The notes below the pieces were generated by a model, which did no database searches, had not been told where the DNA came from, and worked only from the letters and a program-made list of their open reading frames with translations. From NCBI GenBank assembly GCA_041391505.1, contig JAWKNW010000002.1, forward strand, positions 124,001 through 188,000: a stretch of DNA of 64,000 nucleotides, read 5' to 3'. This stretch comes from Rhodothermales bacterium (lineage in GTDB: Bacteria > Bacteroidota > Rhodothermia > Rhodothermales > JAHQVL01). Each line of letters opens with the position of its first letter. Positions within the stretch are counted from its first letter, which is position 1. This document shows positions 27,337 through 36,320 of this stretch, piece by piece. Both the position numbers and the translations under genes were made by a program.

Positions 27337-29985
27337 TCAGCGGACCAGCATCGGGCGCGCGGCGCGCCACGACCCGGCGCGCAACTCGTAGAAATACACG
27401 CCCTCGCTCAGGCCCTCGGTGTCGATGCGCACCGAATGGGTCCCCGCGCCGAGGTCGGCATCGAACAGGACGCGGACCTGCCGCCCCAGCGCGTCGAAAA
27501 GACGCACGGCGACGTGGCCGGCGGTGGGTGCAACGAATTCGATGCGGGTGTCCCCGCGCGCGGGATTCGGGAAGTTCTGCCCGAGCGACCAGCCGGCGAA
27601 GGCGTCGCCATCGGCGCGCGCCGGCGCTGACGGCGCGGCGGCAGATGCCGCCTTCGGCAACGCGATGGCGGGCAGTTCGACCAGTCCGTATTCGAAACAA
27701 TCCGACACGACGGCCGAGATAACGACGCCGTCTCCGATCGCCAGTTTTGCGCCGGAGGCCGGCCGCTCTCCTTTCCAGATCGACGGCGCCAGCAGCTCGT
27801 CCTGCCCGTCGAATACGTAGATCTTTCCGTTGACTTCCACACCGGGAGCGCCCACGGCGATCCGGCTGCCTTCGATGGCCACCGAGGCGCCGAAGGCCGG
27901 CTCGTTCTCCGCTCCGTAACGGACCATCGTCTCCGCAAAGAGCCCGCCCTTGCGGTCGAGGATGTGGACGCGTCCGTTTTCCCCCACCACAAGGCGATCG
28001 GCAGACAGGGCGATGGCGGCTTCGGGGCTCCAACCCTCGCCCAACCGCTGGACCTCGCGCCATGTGCCCTCCAGAAGCTGATACACGCGGATGCTCCCTT
28101 CTTTTCCGCCGGTCTGCGCGGCGAGCACATCGCCGGCCAGCGCCAGGCTGCCAAAGCCTTCCTCGGGCGTTTCGGCGGTCAGCACGCCGCGTTCAACGAG
28201 CACCCCATCCGACCCGTCGAACAGATGCACCTGCGCCAGGCCGGCCGCATTCCGCGCGGTAGCTGCAATCCAATCGCCGGAAGCAACCACCGTTTCCCCC
28301 AGCCCGAGGACACCGTCCAGCGCCAGCGGCTTGTCGCTCGCCACCCAGACGCCGTCGACCTGCCGGTAGGTGACGAGCCCGCCCGATGTCGTTTTGCCGT
28401 CAGCCGATCGGCCGGGCGTCCCGACGACGAGCGATTCGCCTGCAAAAGCCATCGAAGCGCCAAATCGATCGCCGGGCCGGCCGTCCTCGGGCACGATGGT
28501 GGCATCCTGCATCCAGCGGCCGTCGACGTAGCGATACGTCTGCACGCCGCCGTGCCCCGCGTAGAAGGGAACGGAGATGGCCATCGTGCCGGCATGGATC
28601 GCCAGGTCGGTACCAAAGCCGTCGCACGGATCGTCGGTGCCGGACGTGATCGCCGCGCCTACGCGATGCCAGAACGGGCCGGACAACGCCGGCGTGATGA
28701 CATAGGCCGCGCCGACCCGATTCGCCCACACGCCGCCGATGGTCGTCCCGTACCAGGGCGCCCCGACGACCGCTTCGTTACGCAGCAGCGAAATGCTCCA
28801 GCCAAAGGCGTCCATGTAGGTTTGCGCCGGAGCGTTCAGGACCTCCAGGATCTCCCAGCCACTGGTTTCTTCGCGGTAGAGATACGTCGAACTGGGCGCT
28901 CCGCCCGGCCCGGGTCCCGTCCCGCTCGGGTAGCGGGTGCCCACCGCGACGACGCCGTCGAACGACGCCACTTCATATCCGTACCAGTTTTCGGTGCCCG
29001 GGGTGGGTTCTTCCCGTTTGACGTAGGTCCTGCGCGACCAGGAGCCGCTCTGGCGCTCGTAGATATAGACGGCGCCGGCCCGGTCGTAGCCTCGCACCCC
29101 GCCATCGCCCGGTGCGCCTATCACAATCACATCGCCCTGAACGGACACCGAAAAGCCGAACAGATCGCCGTAATCGACGTCCTGGTTGACCTCGAAATTG
29201 AGGAAGCGAAAGACCTTCTCCCACCGGCCGTTTCTGCGCTGGAACAGCTCGGCCTGCCCGGTAGCCCCGCTTGTCTCGGGCGCGCCAACGACAAACGTGT
29301 CGCCGCTCAGCGAGACGCTGAAACCGTATTGCCCATCCGGAAAGTCGATGGCCTCCGGATAAAATTGGGCTACATGCGTCCAGACGCCATTGACCTCCTC
29401 GTAGACATGGACGGCGCCGGTGCGCAATTCCTCGGCGAGATCTTCGGAAGGGGATCCCACAACGAGCGTGGCGCCGTCGATCGACACCGACATGCCGAAA
29501 GCCTGTCCGTCCAGCGGCGGCAGGACGAAGGGATCGGGGCGGGCGAGGGATGCGACGGGCGTGGCCGGCGTGTCGCTGTCGAGGTCGTACAGAAAAACGC
29601 GTCCGATGCTGTCGTACAGGGGCGCGCCGACCGCCAGCATCCCCCCGCTCAGATCGATGGAGCGCCCGTAGTACACATTGATGGGCCCGGGCTCGGGCGC
29701 CTCCAGATCGAACCAGAACTGCCATGCGCCATTGATCCTCCTGTAAATCCGGACGCTCCCCGATGGGAGGGTGGGAGGATCGGGCTGGTGGGGATAAATC
29801 GAAGAAATCGCCATGTACCGGTCGTTCATGGCCGTATCCCAACCGAAGACGTCGTGATAGAGCACGTGACCGTCGAGCAGCTGCTGCATGACGGGCTGGG
29901 ACCGAGCGGCCGGCACGGTGAAAAGCAGGAACAGAACAAGCAGGGCGCCGGGGCGTCGCGCCGCGTTGGCAAGGCGTATGTCCAT
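27337..29985 (-). CDS. secreted FG-GAP/beta-propeller protein with T9SS C-terminal domain
   Basis: 882 residues. The ATG at 29985 has AGAGAGG about 8 bp upstream and yields a signal peptide ending AARSQ. The body is a chain of about twelve repeats of the form FGxSVSxxGDxxVVGAP, for example FGMSVSIDGATLVVGSP and FGFSVSVQGDVIVIGAP, typical of integrin-like FG-GAP propellers, probably two propellers. The last 85 residues (LGQNFPNPARGDTRIEF then GEGVYFYELRAG-like strands) are the Por/type IX sorting domain, so the protein should be exported through T9SS and anchored or released. Ligand unknown. Confidence 0.92.
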   Translation of the reverse strand: MDIRLANAARRPGALLVLFLLFTVPAARSQPVMQQLLDGHVLYHDVFGWDTAMNDRYMAISSIYPHQPDPPTLPSGSVRIYRRINGAWQFWFDLEAPEPGPINVYYGRSIDLSGGMLAVGAPLYDSIGRVFLYDLDSDTPATPVASLARPDPFVLPPLDGQAFGMSVSIDGATLVVGSPSEDLAEELRTGAVHVYEEVNGVWTHVAQFYPEAIDFPDGQYGFSVSLSGDTFVVGAPETSGATGQAELFQRRNGRWEKVFRFLNFEVNQDVDYGDLFGFSVSVQGDVIVIGAPGDGGVRGYDRAGAVYIYERQSGSWSRRTYVKREEPTPGTENWYGYEVASFDGVVAVGTRYPSGTGPGPGGAPSSTYLYREETSGWEILEVLNAPAQTYMDAFGWSISLLRNEAVVGAPWYGTTIGGVWANRVGAAYVITPALSGPFWHRVGAAITSGTDDPCDGFGTDLAIHAGTMAISVPFYAGHGGVQTYRYVDGRWMQDATIVPEDGRPGDRFGASMAFAGESLVVGTPGRSADGKTTSGGLVTYRQVDGVWVASDKPLALDGVLGLGETVVASGDWIAATARNAAGLAQVHLFDGSDGVLVERGVLTAETPEEGFGSLALAGDVLAAQTGGKEGSIRVYQLLEGTWREVQRLGEGWSPEAAIALSADRLVVGENGRVHILDRKGGLFAETMVRYGAENEPAFGASVAIEGSRIAVGAPGVEVNGKIYVFDGQDELLAPSIWKGERPASGAKLAIGDGVVISAVVSDCFEYGLVELPAIALPKAASAAAPSAPARADGDAFAGWSLGQNFPNPARGDTRIEFVAPTAGHVAVRLFDALGRQVRVLFDADLGAGTHSVRIDTEGLSEGVYFYELRAGSWRAARPMLVR

Positions 29986-30060
29986 CGTAAAACCTCTCTG
30001 GTGACGGAAGGGCTGCGATGGAGTAAGCAGCAACGGCGGCCGGGGCGGCTCAGGGGTGGG

Positions 30061-31026
30061 TCAATCCGCCGTGTCGGCAAGCCCGCGCCCGACCCAGGCG
30101 TGCAGGTCGATGCCATCCTGCAGCATGGCGTTGGCGTCGTCCCAGTAGGGCCGCCAGCGCCGGGCGAGGGGGAGGGTATCGAGCCAGAACCGGGCGGCCT
30201 GTTCGCCGGCGGGGTCGGAGTCGAAGGCGACGAGTACGGTCCCGGCCCGTTGGAGCCGGTCGATCCAGTGCCGACGGCGTCCCCCGCTCGTCGAGCCGGT
30301 CGCGACGGCGGCTACGCCGGGGGCATCCTGCATGACGGACAGCGCATCGATTTCGCCCTCGACCAGCACGACCGGGCGCGCCGCCTGGATGTCGTCCGCG
30401 TTGTAGAGGCCGTTTGAGGAGCCGGCGGGACCTATGTAGCGGGGCGTCCCCGCGGGCCGGCGCACGTTGAGCCGCCAGATCGACCCGTCGATGATCCAGG
30501 GGATCGTGATGCCCCGCGGGAGGTAGACGTCGTTCGGTTGATCGAGGCCCCAGCGGGCGGGGGGATCCCTGCGGTCGGCCGGCTGATAGCCGAGGCTGGC
30601 GAGGGCGATCGTCCGATCCGCCAGGCCGCGCCGCCGGAGCCAGTCGAGCGCGCGGCCGCCATCGGGCGCCCAGAGCCGGTCGCGGGCGCGTTCGGCCTCG
30701 CACCAGGCCTGCTCCTGCCACGCCTCCGAGGGGGGCACGAGCCGCTCGGGGGTCCGGTCCAGCGACTTTTCCGTCGGCGAGGCGATCACCCCCACCGCCG
30801 CGCAGGCCTCCCGGTAGCCCAGGCCGCGCAGTTCGCGCACGAGGCGGATGGCGTCGCCGCTGCGGCCGCATCGCCGGCACCAGTACCGTCCGGACGCGCC
30901 CTGATTCGGCCAGACGCGAAAACGGTCCCGCCCGCCGCACCAGGGGCAGGGGCCGGCGTGTTCGCCGCCGTTCGTGGCGCCGGCGCGGCGGAGCCGAGTC
31001 GGAATGTGATCCAGGATGGAAGCCAT
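30061..31026 (-). CDS. CHC2 zinc-finger plus TOPRIM primase-like protein
   Basis: 321 residues from the ATG at 31026. A zinc ribbon with C27, C30, C50 and C53 (GPCPWCGGRDRF ... RYWCRRCGRSGDAI) matches the DnaG-type zinc finger, with four cysteines. A TOPRIM domain at about 218-315 has VVLVEGEIDALSV (E223), FDSDPAG (D269, D271) and a C-terminal WDDANAMLQDG segment. It lacks the DnaB-interaction domain of DnaG. Such short primases are usually from plasmids, phages or integrative elements, but no other mobile gene is adjacent. It would make RNA primers, or act in another nucleic-acid role. Family firm, role inferred. Confidence 0.85.
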   Translation of the reverse strand: MASILDHIPTRLRRAGATNGGEHAGPCPWCGGRDRFRVWPNQGASGRYWCRRCGRSGDAIRLVRELRGLGYREACAAVGVIASPTEKSLDRTPERLVPPSEAWQEQAWCEAERARDRLWAPDGGRALDWLRRRGLADRTIALASLGYQPADRRDPPARWGLDQPNDVYLPRGITIPWIIDGSIWRLNVRRPAGTPRYIGPAGSSNGLYNADDIQAARPVVLVEGEIDALSVMQDAPGVAAVATGSTSGGRRRHWIDRLQRAGTVLVAFDSDPAGEQAARFWLDTLPLARRWRPYWDDANAMLQDGIDLHAWVGRGLADTAD

Positions 31027-31145
31027 GTGCAGTCTGTTTATGCACATGTTACACACATATTCACATCGAGTTCTCGAATGAGCGAACGGGATCGTATTTT
31101 ATGTGACGGCCCGTTCCCGCATCGCCCTGCAACCCCGTTCCCTCC

Positions 31146-32387
31146 ATGGATCTCAACCCCGTCATCATCGCCATCCCGATGTATTTCACGTTGATGGCCG
31201 TCGAGCTCGTCTACGAATCCATCACCCATCGAAAAACCTACCGGCTGAACGACGCCGTCACCAACGTCAGCACGGGCACGCTACAGCAGCTCACCAACAC
31301 GTTTCTGACGCTGTTCCGGATAGGGATCTACACCCTCGTCTATGAACGATTCGCGTTCGTGCAGCTCGACCAGACGTGGGGCACGTTTGCGGTGGCCTTC
31401 CTGATGTGGGATCTGTGCTACTACTGGGAGCATCGGATGGCGCACACGATCAGCCTGTTCTGGGGCGGGCACGTGGTGCATCATCAGAGCGAGGACTTCA
31501 ACCTGTCCGTCGCGCTGCGGCAGACGTCGACCGGCTTTATCTGGGGATTGCCGTTTTATCTTCCCATGGCGCTGGTGGGGATCCATCCGATCCAGTTCGT
31601 GTTTGTCGGCGGCATCAATCTGCTCTACCAGTTCTGGATCCACACCGAACACATCGGCAAGATGCCGCGCTGGTTCGAGGCGATCTTCAATACGCCTTCC
31701 CATCACCGGGTGCATCACGGGCGGGATCCGAAATACATCGACAAGAACTTCGCCGGCGTGCTGATCGTCTGGGACCGGCTGTTCGGGACCTTCCAGGAAG
31801 AGGAGGAGCGGCCGCACTACGGCATTACCCGTCCGCTGCGCAGCTGGAACCCGGTCTACGCCAACTTCGCGCACTACATCGACCTGTTTCACACGGCCCG
31901 GAAGGCGCGCAGCGCCGGCGACGTGTTACGGATCCTGTTCAAGCGCCCCGGGTGGCAGCCGGCGTATCTGGGCGGATCGGCGCCCCTGGCGGCCGTCGAT
32001 CCATCCTACACCAAATACGACGAGCACGAGGCGCGGGATGTGAATCTCTACATCCTCGCGCAATTTCTGGGCGCGCTGGCGATCAACGCCCTGTACTTTT
32101 TCCGCCACGCATCCCTGGACCCGGTCACCAAGGGCTGTTACGCGCTCTGGATCCTGGTGACGACGCTCATGTTCGGCTTCCTCTTCGAGCACAAAAACGG
32201 CTGGCTGTCGGCGCTGGAAATCGGCCGGCTGCTGACGATTCCGGTGGGGATGTGGATGGTGCAGCAGGCCGGCGTGCCGCTTGCGCCGGTGGCCTTCGCG
32301 GCCGGCGCGGTGTTTTCGGTTGCGAGCACGGCGGCCTTCATCTGGCTCAAGTGGCTGCGCCCGTCGCGGAGCGCGGAGGTCATCTGA
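31146..32387 (+). CDS. sterol desaturase/fatty-acid hydroxylase superfamily membrane enzyme
   Basis: 413 residues with several membrane helices and the di-iron histidine boxes HRMAH (about 97-101), HVVHH (about 109-113) and HHRVHH (about 182-187). This is the alkylglycerol-monooxygenase/C-5 sterol desaturase-like branch, which uses O2 and electrons to hydroxylate or desaturate lipid chains. The C-terminal 120 residues are a further helical membrane domain. The substrate is probably a membrane lipid or carotenoid-type chain; not determined. Ends overlapping the convergent hydrolase gene by 8 bp. Confidence 0.92.
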   Translation: MDLNPVIIAIPMYFTLMAVELVYESITHRKTYRLNDAVTNVSTGTLQQLTNTFLTLFRIGIYTLVYERFAFVQLDQTWGTFAVAFLMWDLCYYWEHRMAHTISLFWGGHVVHHQSEDFNLSVALRQTSTGFIWGLPFYLPMALVGIHPIQFVFVGGINLLYQFWIHTEHIGKMPRWFEAIFNTPSHHRVHHGRDPKYIDKNFAGVLIVWDRLFGTFQEEEERPHYGITRPLRSWNPVYANFAHYIDLFHTARKARSAGDVLRILFKRPGWQPAYLGGSAPLAAVDPSYTKYDEHEARDVNLYILAQFLGALAINALYFFRHASLDPVTKGCYALWILVTTLMFGFLFEHKNGWLSALEIGRLLTIPVGMWMVQQAGVPLAPVAFAAGAVFSVASTAAFIWLKWLRPSRSAEVI

Positions 32388-33354
32388 CCGGCTCGGCGGC
32401 GAGGGGCGCGAGGAACGTCACGATGCGCTCGACCGTCGGCATCGTTTCGCGGGGCGATAGGATGGCGCCGGCGAGGACGTGGTTCGAGGGGTCGCCGGCC
32501 TCTTCGACGAGGACCAGCTCCTTGACCGACGAGCCGAATCGTGGATAGGCCTCGGCGATCCGGATGGGGTCCACCACCTGGTCGTCAGGCGAGCAGACGA
32601 CGAGCAGCGGGGTCTGGATGCGCCCGAAATCGAGGCGGTTCACCAGATCCACGAGCCCCATCATGGGCACGAGCGCACTGCTTGGATGCCGTGTTTTCCA
32701 GTAGCGGGCATGCTGTTCGTTGGCCGGCTCCCAGATGTAATAAGGGCCCACGACCATCCGGGCGAGTTGTTTGCCCCACGGCCAGAGGAGCAGCCCGGAC
32801 ATCTTGTCTTTCGGACCGTAGTTCGGCGAGATGAGGACGACGGCCATCAGCGCGTCCGTGTCCGGCTGCGCGGCGAGCCAGGTGGCGAGGGTGCCTCCGG
32901 TGGACGTGCCGATCACGACGACCCGCTCGCCCAGCCGTTGCCCGATGGCATAGGCTTCCATCGTGTCGTTCAGCCAGTCGTTGATGCGGGCCTCCCCCAT
33001 GGCGTCGTCGCTGCGACCGTGGCCGGCGAGGCGCGTGTAGAACAGGTTGGCCCCGAGGCGCGCGGCGACGGAATCCGAGAGCGGGCTGGTCTCCTGCCGC
33101 GTGGCGGAGAACCCATGGAGATACACGACCGAAACCGGCGTGCGCGCCTTCTCCGGGTTGGCCCAGACGATCGTTTTTTCGGCGCCGGGGATGATGTCGT
33201 CGAAGCGCGCCTCGGACGTGGCGAGGTAGGTGTCGAGATCGGCCGGCAGGTCGAGGGGCTGGATGGTTTCGTCGACGTCGGGGCGCGGTCCGAGCACGAA
33301 GGCGATCGCGAGGGCAATCCCCAGGATCAAAAAAACAGCTTTGGCAGGAGTCAT
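32380..33354 (-). CDS. alpha/beta hydrolase (esterase/lipase type), membrane anchored
   Basis: 324 residues with an N-terminal hydrophobic anchor (AVFLILGIALAIAFVLG). The oxyanion region YLHGFSATRQE and nucleophile elbow GTSTGGT (serine in the middle) are clear; a late Asp (SPDDQV) and His (PSNHV) complete a likely Ser-Asp-His triad. Fold similar to carboxylesterases. Substrate unknown. Its ATG overlaps the stop of the transposase gene by four bases (ATGA), so the two are translationally coupled even though they seem unrelated. Confidence 0.9.
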   Translation of the reverse strand: MTPAKAVFLILGIALAIAFVLGPRPDVDETIQPLDLPADLDTYLATSEARFDDIIPGAEKTIVWANPEKARTPVSVVYLHGFSATRQETSPLSDSVAARLGANLFYTRLAGHGRSDDAMGEARINDWLNDTMEAYAIGQRLGERVVVIGTSTGGTLATWLAAQPDTDALMAVVLISPNYGPKDKMSGLLLWPWGKQLARMVVGPYYIWEPANEQHARYWKTRHPSSALVPMMGLVDLVNRLDFGRIQTPLLVVCSPDDQVVDPIRIAEAYPRFGSSVKELVLVEEAGDPSNHVLAGAILSPRETMPTVERIVTFLAPLAAEPVR

Positions 33355-33956
33355 GGGGTGAAGGCGCCGGGGTCGGCGACGATGCGGTGGGCGCTCTCGA
33401 ACCGGTCCAGCGAGTCGAAGTGCTCGATCACCGCGTCCCGCATGAGGAGCGTGCGAGCCGGCGAGCGCAGTACAGGGTACGACGAATACGGCCAGTCTCG
33501 AAAATCGCTAACGAACCCGTGGTGCTGGGGATTCAGGTGAATATACGTCACGAGCCGGCTGAAGTAGGCTTCTCCGTGGATTTCGATCCGATGGAAGGGA
33601 TGTTCAAAAAGACAACCCGTTCGACCATAGACCTTGTTCACGGCCTTGGCGTAGCCGTTGAAGAGGTTGCTGAACTGCTGGCTCGGCCCTTTGAGCAGTA
33701 CGTGTTCCGGGGACCGCTTTTGCTCGGCGGCCCACCAGGCGCGCTGCTCTTCTTCGGTTTTGATACGAACGAGAAAGTGGTAGTGATTCCAGAGGAGGCA
33801 GTAGGCGAACGTGTCGGCAACGGGTGGGATATAGCGCCAGTATTTGTCCAGAAAGAACGCGAAGTTGCGCTCCTCGAGGAACAGGTTCTGACGGTTGTTT
33901 CCACGGTTATAGATGTGGTAGTAGGTGCCGAACTGGAGGGGGATGGGTTTGGACAT
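33351..33956 (-). CDS. REP-associated tyrosine transposase (Y1, IS200-like, RAYT)
   Basis: 201 residues from the ATG at 33956 (MSKPIPLQFGTYYHIYNRGN). The HUH metal pair is H58/H60 in WNHYHFLV; the catalytic tyrosine is probably Y102 in FNGYAKAVNKVY. The C-terminal YIHLNPQHHGFVSDFRDWPY is a RAYT hallmark. An upstream in-frame extension would translate the palindrome at 33994-34026 and is rejected. RAYTs act on single-stranded palindromic REP repeats. Here the palindrome is immediately upstream, and a related one sits at 59067-59099. The gene looks intact. Confidence 0.92.
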   Translation of the reverse strand: MSKPIPLQFGTYYHIYNRGNNRQNLFLEERNFAFFLDKYWRYIPPVADTFAYCLLWNHYHFLVRIKTEEEQRAWWAAEQKRSPEHVLLKGPSQQFSNLFNGYAKAVNKVYGRTGCLFEHPFHRIEIHGEAYFSRLVTYIHLNPQHHGFVSDFRDWPYSSYPVLRSPARTLLMRDAVIEHFDSLDRFESAHRIVADPGAFTP

Positions 33957-33993
33957 GGCGAAAATCGAGGGCTGGTGAGGTGGGGCCTTCCCC

Positions 33994-34026
33994 AAACCCG
34001 AAGGGTCTCGGAGACCCTTCGGGTTT
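33994..34026. repeat. perfect 16-bp-arm palindrome next to the transposase gene
   Basis: AAACCCGAAGGGTCTC (33994-34009) is followed after one base by its exact complement GAGACCCTTCGGGTTT (34011-34026) and a T tract. It lies 37 bp upstream of the transposase start and may also end transcription from the LOG gene at 34095. It shares the CCCGAAGGG core with the hairpin at 59067-59099. Confidence 0.85.
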
Positions 34027-34094
34027 TTGCGGGGCAACCACGCTGGTCTTTACCCTACCAGACACATCCGCCGGCAACAACGTACCGTGTTTAT

Positions 34095-34844
34095 CTACCC
34101 TTCGCCGAGAATCCACCGCCGTTTGATCCGCGCCCCATAGGTCAGGCCGAACCGCTCCATCGCCACATCCCGCACATAACGCACCGCCTCTTCCGGCGAA
34201 TCCGTCACATAAAAGTAGTTCATATCCTCGCCGTCGATCGTTCCTTCCGCCGCCAGACGCTCGTACATGAACGCAAGCATCGGCTCCCAGAACGACTTCC
34301 CCACCAGCACCAGCGGAAATGCGCGAATCTTGCCCGTCTGAACGAGCGTGGCCGTCTCGAACAATTCGTCGAGCGTCCCGAACCCGCCCGGCAGCACGAT
34401 GAAGGCGTAGGAGTACTTCACCAGCATCAGCTTCCGCACATAAAAGTGCCGGAATCGCACGCTGCGGTCGAGATAGGGATTGTCCGTCTGCTCGTGCGGT
34501 AGCTCGATGGTGCACCCCACCGAATGTCCGCCGGCCTCCTTCGCCCCCCGGTTCGCGGCCTCCATGATGCCGGGGCCTCCCCCCGTCATCACGGTAAATC
34601 CTGCATGGACGAGTTCCCGCCCCACCAGCCGGCCCAGTTCGTAATAGGGATGGTCTTCCTTGAAGCGAGCCGACCCGAAGACGGAGACGCAGGGCCCCAC
34701 GAAGTGCAGGACGCGGAAGCCCCGCAGCATCTCAAAAAAGACCCGGATGGCCCGCCACAGCTCTGATTTTCGCGACTGCGGCCCCTGCAGCAGGGGAAGA
34801 TCGTCGCCGGCCACCTCGGCCGTCGCCTGGTTCGATTCGGTCAT
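34095..34844 (-). CDS. LOG-family protein (TIGR00730 Rossmann fold)
   Basis: 249 residues. Signature motifs are SVFGSARFKEDHPYYELG, TGGGPGIMEAANRGA and VLPGGFGTLDELFE, the PGGxGTxxE of LONELY GUY-type nucleotide phosphoribohydrolases. These cleave 5'-monophosphate nucleotides; bacterial members are often annotated lysine decarboxylase by mistake. This longer type with an N-terminal helical extension is typical of Bacteroidota. Six bp downstream of the sulfatase stop on the same strand, so probably co-transcribed. Confidence 0.93.
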   Translation of the reverse strand: MTESNQATAEVAGDDLPLLQGPQSRKSELWRAIRVFFEMLRGFRVLHFVGPCVSVFGSARFKEDHPYYELGRLVGRELVHAGFTVMTGGGPGIMEAANRGAKEAGGHSVGCTIELPHEQTDNPYLDRSVRFRHFYVRKLMLVKYSYAFIVLPGGFGTLDELFETATLVQTGKIRAFPLVLVGKSFWEPMLAFMYERLAAEGTIDGEDMNYFYVTDSPEEAVRYVRDVAMERFGLTYGARIKRRWILGEG

Positions 34845-34850
34845 CCGGCC

Positions 34851-36320
34851 TCAATCGTGCAATTTGCGCTGATCTTGCTGCCGATAACGCGGCCGGCGGA
34901 AGGCCACGTTGACGGCATCCTCGGCATCCAGCATGTCGAACAGGCGCTCCTGCATGGTGGCGATCAACGCCTGGTGCTCGGGACTGTCGATCAGGTTGTA
35001 TTTCTCCAGGGGGTCGGTTTGCAGATCGTAAAACTCGTTCTGATCCCAGAGCCCGTGATAGAACATGAACTTGTAGCGCTCCCCCCGGAGGGCAAAGACC
35101 GTGGGCGTGTGCGGGAAGTTGTACTCCCAGTAGTACTGGTAGGCGAACTCCTTCCGCCAGTCGGGCACCGTCTTGCCTTCGAGCAGCGGAACGAACGAAC
35201 GCCCCTGCATGCGCGCCGGCGTCGCCTGGCCGGCCAGTTCGAGCACGGTGGGGGCGATATCAATGTTGAGCACCATCTCGTCCGTAGCGGAACCGGCCTT
35301 CACATAGCCGGGTGCGTAGACGAGCATCGGGACGCGCATCGACTCCTCGTAGGCCTGGCGCTTGTCAATCAGCCCGTGCTCGCCGAACGAAAATCCGTTG
35401 TCGCCCATGTACACGACGAGGGTGTTCTCGATCAACCCCGACGATTCCAGGTAATCCAGCACACGCCCGACATTCTCGTCGAGCCCGAGCAGCGTTTCGC
35501 AGTACCGGCGGTAGAAGGTGTCGAAATCCATCGTGCCGTGGTACATGTAGTCGACGCCGTGCCATCCATAGCGCTGCTCGCGCACCCAGTTCGGCTTGCC
35601 CCGGTAGTTCTCCTCGGTGTTCGCCATGGTCTCCGGGTAGCGGAGCTTGACGTCGTCGTAGCGCCCCAGATGCCGCTCGGCCGGCTCGAACTCGGCGTGG
35701 ACCGATTTATGGGACAGATACAGGAAGAAGGGTTGATCCGCCTGCCGGTCGCGGAGCCACTGCAGCGCATGATCGGTCAGGATATCCGCCGTATAGCCTT
35801 TTATTTCGCCGCGGGATCCGTTGATGTTGAGGACGGGATTATAGTAGGTCCCCTGCCCCTGAAAGCTTTCCCAGTGGTTGAAGCCGGGGCGCGGCTCATC
35901 GGTCTCGCCGCCCATGTGCCACTTGCCGAAAAACGCGGTCTGGTAGCCGGCCTGCTGGAGATCCTGCGGAAAGAAGCGCGTCCCTTCGGGCACGTCCGTC
36001 GCGTTGTCGACGACGCCGTGGCGGTGCGAGTACTGCCCTGTGAGGATGGAAGCGCGGCTCGGAGAGCACAGCGAGGTCGTGACGAAGGCGTTGCGGATAT
36101 GCATCCCGCCGGCAGCCATCCGGTCCAGGTTGGGCGTCTCCAGAAAGTCGGGCGCGTTGGGATGGAAGCTCATGAAGTCGTACCGATGGTCGTCGCTCAG
36201 GATGAAGACGACGTTGCGCGGCGCCTTCGGCGCGTTGCCGGCGGTCCGCTCGCCGGGAAGAGAGAATCCGAGTGTAAGGCAAATGAGGAGCCACAGCGCT
36301 CCCTGCACAGAAAGCCTCAT
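34851..36320 (-). CDS. type I sulfatase, exported
   Basis: 489 residues from the ATG at 36320; the signal segment ALWLLICLTLGFSLPG supports it over an upstream GTG. Calcium-binding aspartates D43/D44 are in FILSDDHRYDFM. The formylglycine motif is C85-S-P-S-R89 within SLCSPSRASILTG. Later motifs (VYMGDNGFSFGEHG) and the C-terminal FYDLQTDPLEKYNL segment place it with formylglycine-dependent sulfatases of the S1 family. It removes sulfate from polysaccharide or small sulfate esters in the periplasm. No polysaccharide lyase is adjacent, and its maturase is not in the window. Confidence 0.94.
   Translation of the reverse strand: MRLSVQGALWLLICLTLGFSLPGERTAGNAPKAPRNVVFILSDDHRYDFMSFHPNAPDFLETPNLDRMAAGGMHIRNAFVTTSLCSPSRASILTGQYSHRHGVVDNATDVPEGTRFFPQDLQQAGYQTAFFGKWHMGGETDEPRPGFNHWESFQGQGTYYNPVLNINGSRGEIKGYTADILTDHALQWLRDRQADQPFFLYLSHKSVHAEFEPAERHLGRYDDVKLRYPETMANTEENYRGKPNWVREQRYGWHGVDYMYHGTMDFDTFYRRYCETLLGLDENVGRVLDYLESSGLIENTLVVYMGDNGFSFGEHGLIDKRQAYEESMRVPMLVYAPGYVKAGSATDEMVLNIDIAPTVLELAGQATPARMQGRSFVPLLEGKTVPDWRKEFAYQYYWEYNFPHTPTVFALRGERYKFMFYHGLWDQNEFYDLQTDPLEKYNLIDSPEHQALIATMQERLFDMLDAEDAVNVAFRRPRYRQQDQRKLHD

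Noticed and set aside
27964..30417. 817-codon plus-strand frame opposite the T9SS protein
   Set aside because: Antisense of the FG-GAP repeats; no recognisable domain, no start context.
30050..31045. Alternative minus-strand frame over the primase gene
   Set aside because: Very arginine/proline-rich; the other frame contains the zinc ribbon and TOPRIM motifs.
33957..34037. N-terminal extension of the transposase (27 residues)
   Set aside because: It would translate the palindrome at 33994-34026 and has no counterpart in the family; the ATG at 33956 is better.
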